DNA of 64,000 bases from Floccularia luteovirens (taxonomy: Eukaryota > Basidiomycota > Agaricomycetes > Agaricales > Squamanitaceae): positions 62,001 through 126,000 of the forward strand of contig VSJF01000008.1 of NCBI GenBank assembly GCA_009739215.1. The letters are read 5' to 3'. A program made the position numbers and the translations under genes. Below the pieces are notes generated by a model. It worked only from the letters and a program-made list of their open reading frames with translations. It ran no database searches and was not told the DNA's origin. Positions within the stretch are counted from its first letter, which is position 1. The number at the start of each line of letters is the position of its first letter. This document shows positions 45,979-56,196 of this stretch, piece by piece.

Positions 45979-47261
45979 TTAAGGAGCCTCCGAATACAAA
46001 ACCTCCCCATTTCTCTTAAAATCCTTGATTACTTTTTGACCACCTGACTCACTTATTACCCAATCCAAAAACTCGTTACATAGAATAGGATCCCGTACAT
46101 TCACGTCCGACCCAAGGAGTACATGCGCTGGGTTTAAGAGAGGATCATTTGGACTTGTGTCTAAGCCCACTTTGAATATGTCCAAACAGGTGGTGACAGA
46201 GGAGGGTGACGACAACCAGGTCCCGCGATCCGTGATGGTATATTCATGTAATAGAGACGCAGCTTGAAGAGCTTGTAGTGGAAATCGAGGATATTGGTGA
46301 TACCATTTTGAGTATGCAAGAGCCCATGGAACCTTTCGAAGATATATCAAATGGTAAATTATGTGCTGTGTATTAATTTTACCTGTCCAATGGTGATAAA
46401 TAGCTCGCTTTCTTTAATGTTTGTTGCGCTTTTGTCAAAGCGTGAAAGGAAACGTGTTGGCGGGGAATCCTCAGGAGGATCCTGAGCAATACATAAACAC
46501 TAACTTCCCAGTGTATACAGTACAAGCTTTCCCAGATAAACTTACTGATACATCAATGTTCCCTTGGGTGACGATTTTGTTGAACATGGTAATAACATCA
46601 TCATCCTGCATCAGTTGTGCCGGATTAGATTTCGGGCCTACTAGCATAAAGTGATCCTGTCAGATATGAGGTAAGTGAGTTATAAAGACAGTGTATACGA
46701 ACAAACAATGACCAACTCTAAATCCCGTATACTCGCCTTTTGCAAGCCTGAGTAACTATTGATTGTTTTTCAGCAGCCGCATTGTATGTTACTGCTAATA
46801 TCAACTGAGCCGGCCGCGAGTAAGCCCAAACTCTCTGTCGTGTCACCCAAGTACCATCCAATCTATAATGATATTCTCCTATTGATAAGCGGAAGAAGAT
46901 AAGAGTGACAATAACCGTACGAGGAATGGTTTGCTTCCCTGTTGAACTTTATATTTGATAAACTCATCTGCCCAGGCTCCGATCAAGCCTGACTGTCCAG
47001 CACCGCCATTTGCTATTCGTACTCTCATCTCTTTGGCATCTGAGTAACCACCGTTGTAGATTGCCTGGGGAGACAAGAAAGATGCAACCACTTCATGGTT
47101 GGTGGTATAAAGGCCGTCGGGCAAAGAAATAATTGCATCTAAGCTTGGGTTCGGGTTCGGACCAAGTAAGGTTTGGAGGTTGGGGATTCTGGTGTGCGGT
47201 GAGCGAGGTAGAAATTAAGCGTTGATGTCAGTGAAACGTACGTGAGGGCTGCGATGTTCAT
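45979..47261 (-). CDS. Tungstate-binding-protein-like (TupA/PBP family) gene, copy B, with two one-base insertions
   Basis: ATG at 47261 starts MNIAALT, an intron follows, then IPNLQTLLGPNPNPSL, RIANGGAGQSGLIGAWADEF, WYLGDTTESLGLLAAGSVDI, DHFMLVGPKSNPAQL, TRFLSRFDKSATNIKESELF, VPWALAYSKWYHQYPRFPLQ and DPLLNPAHVLLGSDVNVRDP, ending TAA at 45979. It belongs to the periplasmic-binding-protein fold of bacterial tungstate/molybdate uptake, also found as stand-alone proteins in fungi. The third exon has an extra base near 46796 and another near 46726 relative to copy A, which break the frame; the other exons are clean. It is either a young pseudogene or a consensus error. A ligand role is unproven in fungi. 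Confidence 0.7.
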
Positions 47262-47657
47262 TGTAAAAGTAAAGTAGGATCAGTCAGTCCGAGGAAATCA
47301 ATTTGAGGGCTCAATAATTTGACAGTCCCTTGCTATGGTCAATGAAGGGTGAAACTTGGAAAGAAAAGGCTTTGATTAGATGCTGATTTTAAATACCCAA
47401 CTGCAAAATCGCTGCCATATCCTATAAAGTTAGTCCTTTAAAAGCTTATCGATGTAAATACCATCGATAGAGGAGTCGCTGGGAATATGGAATGTACATT
47501 GGAATTCATATGTTGTCTCAGAAGCCTTTTCCGAGCTTGTTCATTGTATAAGCACAACCCCATGTGTAACGGGGCCCTGAGGTCATATAAGCATTAAAGG
47601 AACTCAGTTCCCTAAAACGTTAAAGAGTGAGTTGCTGCAACACGCCTCGATGCCAGG

Positions 47658-48675
47658 GAGAAAGAATGGCTTACAAGAGGTTGGTACCTTGGGACTATAC
47701 TGGAAAGCAGCTCTGGAACGAGATAGGTACAGATGCAGCTTTTGCCCAGTTTGGAACGGATCGATGTTAATGTTGCAATATTGAACGTTTTAACTCCGGT
47801 CGATATCAATATCGTGATTGTGCAATGCTCATAAGTCACTTCAAGCAACACTACAACCGGCGGAAAACCAGAGAAAAATGTGAAGGTTCAAACGTTCGAT
47901 GTTCACCTTGCAGCCTGGTGGCTGCGAGCTATAGCGGTGTTATTATAGGTTCCTTGCCAAGCAAAGTGGGTCAGAAATGAAATACGAAGGGACGGTCCGC
48001 AAATAGACGCTCAAGTGCACACGAGACTTGTCCCGAGGCTTTCGTTAATTGGATTTCATTATGTAATTACTATGTATAACTTATCAAACTCCGGGGCGCC
48101 CACCCTACTTGCTGTCTTTGATCCGAATTTTCTGATATTTCCGCATACAATTACAGTACCCAGCCAACATTATTCATCCATTCACGGTCTCACGAGCAAC
48201 TACAGACTATAGAAGTCACAGTCATTTTGATGAGCTTCCCAGCAATATCAACACTCATGGTCAGGTTATAATGACCTGGTGTCTGAAAGGGACTGATATT
48301 GAAGGCGAGGGTCATCGACGCTGTACAATGTAAGGCACTTACCAGGGCTAGTGACAGCTATTGTGTTCAGGTACAATCCCATTCAACGCCTTCGGAGGTA
48401 GGGGGTGTCTACATCTTCATATGGGTCAATCAATATCGTCGAACGTTCACTGGCTACAGATGGTCCTTCTTTCACTGCACTGAGCTGAAAAAAGGGTTTT
48501 CCCAAAGACCATGAGGTTTGTGAAGGATTTGCCTCTCGACACCCACCCCGGTTTATGCCAGTTAGTCCTGTAGATAAAATGGAACGAACGTCAAATTTTT
48601 CCTAGGTGATTATCTCCCACATCTAAGAGCTTGCTTGGGTGGCTGGTTTTTGTCTGCGGGCATTGCTCCTTCGGT
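47658..48675. other. Intergenic, no gene seen
   Basis: About 1 kb between the tandem duplication and the secreted protein at 48676. Short frames (47612-47851 minus, 48299-48514 plus) look spurious. Confidence 0.5.
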
Positions 48676-49956
48676 ATGCTTGGTTCTTCATCTCTGGGAG
48701 CGCTCTTCGTGCTTTGTCTGGGTCTGGCTGAGGTTGGGAGAGCAGGAACTACACCGCGGCGTAACTATCGCCTTGAAGACCCCTCGGAGATAGCAAAACT
48801 CACAACCAATGCTGCTCGCTTTGCTCATGGACTACCACCTCTTCCACCCAAAAACCTGTTCAACCCAACGAAGGTGCGAGGTGAGGATCCTTTTCCATAG
48901 GGATCAGTCTTGTTGAAACCGATATTTTCCGTCTTTAGCACGTCAAAGCCAACCTTCTTCGGGACCGTCAGTGCACTTAGTATTTCAACTGGATTCATCA
49001 TCTGATTTACTTCAAAAAATTTAGCAGTTTAACAGGGACAATCAAAGTGACGAATAATAAGAATGGACAAGTACTTGGTCACCTCTCCAAGATATACTTT
49101 GATACGGATGAAGGGGAAGACGAAGATGACGAACCGGATGATGACCACAGGTGAATCAATCAACTTGTACAATCGTTTCAATGTGCTCAATTGTGCAGAT
49201 TCATTACTACTAACACTGCGAGAAACTTTATGACCGTCTCCTTTACCCCTAGCTCCAGCCCGTTTGATATCCGCATCACAGTACGTTCAGCCTCTACACT
49301 TTAATTTTATCGAATCTAATATACGTAAATTTCCAGGCTCCTTCAAATACCCAAATGCCTTTCTTGAGTTTCGCTGGCCAACAGCTTAAGTAAGTTAGAT
49401 TTATCAAGAAGCCAGCGAAAACTAACAAGTTGCTCGTACTATTTAGTAACGACCTCGATAACATGTTTTTGACACGTGCAAAGCACAGTAAGTCACTGCC
49501 CTCTTTTTGTATATTAATGTATTCACATATCTCCAGCGGATTCTGGTTCCAAACCAAAGGAAGTGGGCAATGCGTGGGATGACGAGGTCAGTATTCCATT
49601 CCTCTCTTCCTTTACCAGTCAAGTTTCTTATCGTGTGCCCTCAAATCAAAAGTTTTCTGCATCATCAATATGGTTATACAACCCCACCACGCGGAACATC
49701 ACAGTGCAATGGGTTAATCCTGATCTAAGTAAGCCCCCGAACAGACCCCGCGAAAAGCTCCCGTCCTAATTTGATTCATCAGGTAAACGGGTCACGTACC
49801 TATGGTTTGACAATGATGAGAACAGCATCACTATCGTTGCGGACCCAGTAAAAGTTCAGAAGGAGAATTCCAACTCCTTTCCTATTGTCAGTACAACAAT
49901 CTCCTTTTTGTCTTCTTTGGCTAAAAATGTTATCATAGTCATTTACATTGGACTGA
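48676..49956 (+). CDS. Secreted protein with NAAR..GLPPL motif (paralogue 2)
   Basis: ATG at 48676 begins a signal peptide (LGALFVLCLGLAEVGRAG). NAARFAHGLPPLPPKNLF follows. The exon order matches the gene at 40344: TGTIKVTNNKNGQVLGHLS with an acidic insert (DEGEDEDDEPDDDH), FITTNTARNFMTVSF, MPFLSFAG, MFLTRAKHT, PKEVGNAWDDE, IWLYNPTTRNITVQW, VTYLWFDNDENSITIV and NSFPISFTLD, then TGA at 49956. All frames hold. Strand-rich motifs suggest a beta-sandwich binding protein, but no function is known. The two paralogues share intron positions, so they came from a gene duplication. Confidence 0.82.
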
Positions 49957-50913
49957 GCTATTTTTCATCTTTTTTTTCGTGGAATGTGATTTCTGTGACG
50001 ATTCTTTTTTCATCTTTGATCGTTCATCAATAGTCGGATACCATAGCATGCTCCTCTTCTTTCAATTCGGAATTCATAGACTTATGCAATCTTCTGGTGT
50101 TCTTCCTGTTGTATTTTTCGGTTTTAGCTGGGTTATCTTTGGGACTCTCGTTATTTACTCTCATTCGTCTACTCGTGTCGTCACCCTCTAATAGGTATTC
50201 CAGTTCCTCCTATTTCCAGTAGTATTTAGGCACCGCTCGGCTTTTACGCTCAAATAAACATGCATTCACACGTCTCTGATATTTTCAATTATTTAGTAGA
50301 GGTATTTGATCAATCCTCTCAATCCGCAGTATAACGTAAGGTACTCCCAATGTTAACACGCTATTGCTCCTTGCATTCTGAAACTCGTCAGATCCCAGAA
50401 AGCTTAACATTATTTCAGCATCGGGCGAGGGTGGTGACCCCGAGTAGTTAAGGACTTTTAGCTGGACTACACATGCCGTGCAGTATTGCTCCGCATCCAT
50501 AATCGTTCGTCGAAAATGGGACTATCCGTTCAATCCGGGCATGAAATTTAAATGCTATCATCCGTTAGTATGTAATTAGGCTAACTATATTTATAAGGGA
50601 AAGCATACGTATACTATAATCGACTTCAACGTTCCTGCTTGTTGTTTCAATATTCTATAGAATTTTCCTCAAACAATTGAAATTTGTTATTGGGTATGTA
50701 CGACATGTGGGGTATATATATGATAAGGTGTTTCTAAGTATGATATGATTAAGTTATGGCGTGTCCTTGCCGTGATGCATGCATGTCCGCGTCGTCAAGA
50801 TCGTGTGGGTTATCCAAGATTATATTCAGCTTTGTGCGTTCCCGCCCGTCCTTTCATCATCATCACCATTATATCATCTCTGTCTTCATGCTTTCATGTG
50901 TCAACTAGTCAAC
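49957..50913. other. Convergent intergenic region
   Basis: The 3' flanks of the secreted protein (plus) and the MFS transporter (minus). T-rich and AT-rich; no gene seen. Confidence 0.5.
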
Positions 50914-53036
50914 CTACGCCGTCGCTTTCTTCTCCTCTTCAAGCTCACGAGCAATTTTCAAATCCTTTTGGGGGAGCATCAAATCAGTCCAGATCACGGA
51001 ATAGACATGGGCATAAGACACTCACAATACATGGAGCAAATGTACTCTTTTCGCGTATCCTTGGACCATACTTATAAAACAAGAATGGACTTGGAGCAAA
51101 TAGGAGCGCTACAAGGCCGATCAGTGTCGCCGCCCAGTTGACGCCCATCTTCGTGAACATTTGAACAGTGAAGAGGGGAAAGGCAGCAGCAACAGCAGAT
51201 CGGATCATTGTGTTCGCGGCAAAGGCGGAGGCGCTATACATTCCTGAATTAAACAAAAATAATCAGTATCGCAGTCCCATTTGATTTAGGTGGGTTTAGC
51301 ACTAACAAGTATGTATCCACCAGATAACTCTAGATTCATTGCATGTCTATCAGCATCACTATACCAATGCAGGGTTGAAAGGCTACTCACCAAAAAGGAC
51401 ATGAAAATCAAGCTGATTGCCATCCCGACGACAATTGTGCTGATCGCGGGCACATACCAAGGGATACTCGGGTACTGTCCGGTCCATCCAAGCCAAAACG
51501 TGCCAATAACAAGCGCGGGACTGCCAATCATGGCTCCAAATAGTCTTTGCTCTGGGGGTGGGAATCCCCTCCATTTCTTGATGAGAGCAGGGTAATGACG
51601 ACTAGCCAGGATGTTGATTACGGAGCCAAGTGTCGTACCAATGCCGACTCCGATGAAGATTAAACCATCTTGAGCGATCGTAAAACCACGTTTGCGCACG
51701 AAGATGATGGGAAATGCCTGGAATACTGTATAATGCTATCAGTGAGAAAGGCCGCTCAACAAATAAGGTGAGCGGAATGGACTCACGAGCATAAAGCAAG
51801 CCGTAAACAATAGAAAGGTAAATAGTGACAAGAACCAGGATGGGTTCCATACCAAGCATTTTGAATGGGCGGAATAGAGTACGGTGAATAATTCCCTTCA
51901 TCGACCAATCTTGCTTCTCGTGTTCCGCATACAGCCCTTGTGTGCCAATTGGGTCTTCCTTCCGCATCCGCTTCACCTTGTTCAATAACAAGACTGGTGC
52001 ATACGTTTCTGGGAGGAATGGGACGGTAACCAGGGTACACACGCCGGCGAATATCATCATGACCCAAAATACCCATCTCCAACTCGTACCACTTTGGATG
52101 ATGCTGATATATAGTAGTTCATTGTCAGAACCCGATACAAGAGGTAAAAAACAAAAATACGCACTATCCAGAGACGATTGGACCAAGAACTGGTCCCAGG
52201 AATACACTAGCTGTGAACAAACTTGTCGCTGGACCACGACCAGCTGCGGACCAAATATCTGCGATGACGCCTCCACAGTTGGTTAAGGGTGCTACTGCAA
52301 AGAAGCCGGAAAGGAATCGCGTAACTAGCAATGTCTCAATGTTCGGAGCGAGTGCTTGGCCAAGGTGGAATATGGTATAAAGTGACATGGTAATAATAAA
52401 TATTGGTCGTCTACCGACAAGCTCACTCCCAGGTCCCCAAAACAATGGCTGCATAGGAGAAAATTCAGTTTAAAATGACCGTAGATAAGTTTGGTGTACT
52501 TACCCCAAAGACATAACCAAGAAGGAAAACGGTTGTTGTGAGGTAGGATACCTCGCTTTTGATACCAAACGTTTGTACAATGCGAGAACTCGCTGATGAT
52601 GGTGCTGATGACGCAAATGTTCTACATTGTAAATAGTTAACATCCAAGAGGAATGATGAGGAATTGGCGAAACGACCTACACATTGACAGTCATTACCAT
52701 ACATATGCATGTTATGAACCACTTGTAACGTATCGACCAATTTTGTGGATTTTCTTGATCGTCAGGTCCATCCCAAGTGACCATATCTGCGTCAATAGTT
52801 GCCGACGATGGTAGCGAACTTGTTTGTTCGGTTTTTGGTGGTGGGTCGTGGGCATCATCTCCTCCATATCTCTCAAACCGCTCTTCATCCTCTGCTATAT
52901 CCACTTCCAACGCAGGCGACAACATCGACGGCGAGGGTGAGGGAGGCTTAGATTTGTTCTTCTCAACATAGGTAAACGATGACCTTGGGGTATTACTTGG
53001 TGATTTCTCACCCACGGGGTGATTGTTCTCTGCCAT
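50914..53036 (-). CDS. MFS transporter, DHA1 type
   Basis: ATG at 53036 begins a disordered cytoplasmic tail ending VTWDGPDDQENPQNWSIRYKWF, the family's entry to TM1. First exon 52681-53036. Further exons encode FGPLFWGPGSELVGRRP (motif A region), FLSGFFAVAPLTNCGGVIADIW, TASVFLGPVLGPIVSGY, SGTSWRWVFWVMM, FLPETYAPVLLLNKV, RTLFRPFKMLGMEPI and YPSIPWYVPAI. With a 63-base intron the chain continues FMSFLLSGGYILVRMYSASAFAANTM. A final intron leads to DLKIARELEEEKKATA and TAG at 50914. Intact frame. It is a plasma-membrane proton antiporter by family; the substrate is unknown. It is related to the transporter at 29138-31595 but clearly diverged. Confidence 0.9.
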
Positions 53037-54373
53037 GGTAAAGCTCTAGGTTGGGAAGAAGTATACAGACCGACATTTGGTACCCACGCTATTTGTACTT
53101 TGCGGGGGCGGCGTAGGTAGCATATGAGCACTGAGTGATGACAGTGGGTCTGTGTGCTAAAAGCTCGCCATCCGGCATTCTATTGCCGGAGAGAAAGTTC
53201 TCCTGTATGACATAGATTGCATGTATACTTTAGCCTTTGGGTGCGGTCTCCACCAAATCGCGGATATGCCGACCGAAACGCAAGGTTGGAACCGCTTGTC
53301 TTAATTAAGCTCATTGTGTCATTGGAGTTTATCAAATCACAATGCATTAAATGTCAGATGCTTAACCTCGGGGATCCAGCCAGACGAGACCACTCATCGA
53401 AGGGTTTCAAGAACCAAGAGGAAGTTTCGAAGATGTTACTTATAGAATGTTGGTCAACTTGAACCCTGGAAGAACGGTCGGGCTTTCTGTTTATTGTGCC
53501 AACTTACACATCATTGCTTACATAAAATTTATTGGTAAACTTTGTACAGTCACAAAGAATGAGGAAAACGTATGGCCGAACCCAATCCCGAACCTGGTCT
53601 TTTCCCGATCATTTGGATATTGCTAGACATCGCTAGAACCCACCACTCGTTTCCCACTGTGTCAATTCTTCAAAAATCAATTTCCGGCTCCTTTTTCTAT
53701 TTTTACCTATGTGCCTTCGACCTCTTGAAAAAATAGCTACAAATATGAAATACTTACATACTTCAAAGTTTATTCTCTTATCATACCCTTAAGCTTCTAG
53801 GGCAGTTGCACCTCTTAAACCTTAAAACAGCACTAGAACACTTCGAGGCTGATCAACGACTACCCGCGGACAAAGTTCAAGCAAGAAGTTTGTTGGGCGG
53901 GTTCAATGCCACTGCTGAAATTCAGATACGAAGTCGAAACGCCGGGAGGCATCTGGTCTGCGAGGAGTCACTATCACAAGCTTATAGTTTCATGCCGATG
54001 ACGGATGGAAGGCCATTATTGCCAAAAGCACTTTCCGGCTGTTCAAAGCAACGACAACAGGGAACTGTCCGAGGTGCGCTGCGGCGATCTCTACACATGA
54101 AACCATGAAAGTGTAACTCTTTGCTACGGCTTATATCTTAATTTGGTAAGCTTCTAGAAACGGGACTGGGGCGCGTCTTTGTATGGAAGAATAAAAGTAT
54201 GGAACTTGAGCTTGAATCCCGAACTTGAGGATCCTGTTAGAATATCACACTCGGGGTTGTTTTATAATGGCCAACTTCCAAAATACCAAATAGAACGATA
54301 ATATACCCAAATCTCGACCAGACACTATACAAACACATGTACGAATGATTAATCCCCATATAATAATCTAATA
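53037..54373. other. Intergenic, no gene seen
   Basis: The MFS promoter lies at its left end. A 100-codon frame at 53806-54108 lacks a recognisable domain, signal peptide or paralogue, so I do not call it. Confidence 0.45.
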
Positions 54374-55762
54374 TCAAGCTGAAATGTCCATGCCATCTCC
54401 CACATCCTCGTTACCATTAACATTCATTTGTTGCATACGGCCCACGACCTGCCCAGAAATACCACTACTCCCTCGGGGTCTGCTTTTGCCTTTCGCATTG
54501 GAACCTTTTCTCTTAGGGGTAGAGGTCCGCCCCATAGTAGCCTCATCCTCCACAGAGCTGAGGCTAAATCGGGAAGAAACTGAGCCAACACTATCATACG
54601 GTCCAGATCCCTTCTTGGATGCAGCTGAGCGCTGGCTTGTTGACCTATACCGTGGCTTAGTGTTAATAAATGCCTTGTCTATCTTGAGTGCTCCCTGAGT
54701 GCTGCTGCAGCTGCTATTACTGATGATACTATCACGACGAGATTGAGATCCTTTACTATGCGAACGGAGAACCATTGTGGATTTAGATAAAGAAGGGCAT
54801 TGTTCGCGCGTCTCCCCAGTCGATATAATGGTTCCGACTTCGACTCGATTATCGCATTTTGCAGACCTTACCCCATCTTGGTCCTTCAGAACAGAAGACT
54901 CACAGACATACATCTCGCGTCTCTTTCTCCGCTTCGCACTTCGCTGTTGGTCCTCTTGTATGAAAATATTCTCCTTTTCTGCGGGTTCATCCTCCTCCTG
55001 CAACATTCCTAGCGCTTTTGTTCGGCGCGGCGACCCCAGGTTAGGTACTTCATGTATTTCCGCCGACCGCTTATGTCCACGCGCACGCATCGCCAAAGGG
55101 CTATTCATAGGCGTAGGTGAAGAAGCCAACTCCAGCCGCCGATCTAGAGTTCCATCGTTGACACCTCTGATATCTCCAGGTCCCACTAGCGCTGCCGATT
55201 TGAGAGGTTTGGGTGCACCAGGCACAACACGCTGCTGTATGCCCACTAATTTCTCGATACATTTACGGATATAATCGTCAGACCGCCCTTCGTCGAGCTC
55301 GATCTGAAGTGATGCTGGCAACTTTGCGTTTAGCGATTGAGCAACTTCGACCAGTTTCGGGCGAGGCATCGAAATGAGATCTTCGTGGCAACAGAAGGGG
55401 AAAGTTGTAAGCGTGGTGATAACGATCGCGTCGAGAGAGACATCATTTTGTTGTAGTGCCACACATGCAGGACGTTGTGGGTATGTATCCGGGCAGCTGG
55501 CGATGATTGGCGGTTGCGAAGATGACGTTAGATTGGCGGCGGCTGATGCTCGAAGATCTGGACTAGTAATATTAGATTCAGTACTGGTATGGATTGTCGA
55601 CTGAGATGTGCTATGAGAGGCTGGCAATCCGCCAGTAAAAGCATCTATACGATGAATGGTATCTGATACCTTGGGGAGGAGCTCAAGTTTGAAAAAGAAT
55701 CGACGGAAGGGGGTGACGATCGGCTTTTGTTTAGAGACTCTTGGAGCTTTTGCTTTTGGCAT
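54374..55762 (-). CDS. Basic, Ser-rich, probably nuclear protein of unknown function
   Basis: A single exon of 462 codons from MPKAKAPRVSKQKP at 55762 to DGMDISA. No enzymatic domain is recognised. An N-terminal PFRRFFFKLELLPKVSDTIHRID segment and a central FCCHEDLISMPRPKLVEVAQSLNAKLP helix look ordered. The rest is disordered, with basic clusters (RSAKRRKRR, TPKRKGSNAKGKSRPRG) that could be nuclear localisation signals. LVEVAQSLNA.LP may be a small helical interaction motif, but this is only an impression. Unlike its neighbours it has no introns. A long antisense frame at 54777-55274 is a shadow of this gene. Confidence 0.75.
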   Translation of the reverse strand: MPKAKAPRVSKQKPIVTPFRRFFFKLELLPKVSDTIHRIDAFTGGLPASHSTSQSTIHTSTESNITSPDLRASAAANLTSSSQPPIIASCPDTYPQRPACVALQQNDVSLDAIVITTLTTFPFCCHEDLISMPRPKLVEVAQSLNAKLPASLQIELDEGRSDDYIRKCIEKLVGIQQRVVPGAPKPLKSAALVGPGDIRGVNDGTLDRRLELASSPTPMNSPLAMRARGHKRSAEIHEVPNLGSPRRTKALGMLQEEDEPAEKENIFIQEDQQRSAKRRKRREMYVCESSVLKDQDGVRSAKCDNRVEVGTIISTGETREQCPSLSKSTMVLRSHSKGSQSRRDSIISNSSCSSTQGALKIDKAFINTKPRYRSTSQRSAASKKGSGPYDSVGSVSSRFSLSSVEDEATMGRTSTPKRKGSNAKGKSRPRGSSGISGQVVGRMQQMNVNGNEDVGDGMDISA

Positions 55763-55978
55763 GACTAGCAGAGTTGGATAGGAAACGGGGGGAGGAGACA
55801 GTGAAATGGGCTGGAGTGAGCTGCATCGCTGAGATTTTAAACACGGTCAGTGTGGCTGACAATTTTTAAGACTTGAACACTCGATCCTATTATCCCATTT
55901 CGTCCTATGTTTGTGGCCGGGTGTCGCAACGATTTGTTTTGTTTCGATCACACATTTGTTTCTTTGTCTCAGTTAGCT

Positions 55979-55998
55979 AACGTTCAACGTTGAACGTT
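55979..55998. promoter_or_regulatory. Perfect 20-base palindrome between two minus-strand genes
   Basis: AACGTTCAACGTTGAACGTT reads the same on both strands. It lies 217 bases upstream of the start codon at 55762 and 199 bases past the stop of the CtIP/Ctp1 gene at 56197. It could be a dimeric-regulator site or simply a hairpin. No regulator is identified. Confidence 0.45.
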
Positions 55999-56196
55999 GG
56001 ATACATACGAATACGACCAAAAGAGTGGACGTACGCATATACAGGTTCCATGAAATTTCTTGCAACTGTAATCGAATTAATAGTGTTTATTATGTTCGCG
56101 CATGTATACATTGTATATCTACAATTTGTTTCCCTGTATGTACAAATAAAAAATTTCCTAGTAAGTAGGATGAAAAAGCCCATAAAGTTATATAGA

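Larger units (their letters stand above)
45771..47657. repeat. Tandem duplication unit 2
   Basis: A second copy of unit 1, in head-to-tail order: shortened PEX19 remnant, PBP gene copy B and its upstream region, ending near 47657 with CGATGCCAGG. The DNA upstream of both PBP starts is nearly identical, so both copies probably had the same promoter. Confidence 0.8.

Noticed and set aside
53806..54108. 100-codon open frame as a gene
   Set aside because: No recognisable motif, signal peptide, paralogue or splice context; it could be chance.
54777..55274. 165-codon antisense frame
   Set aside because: It lies wholly opposite the 462-codon single-exon gene and has no independent support.
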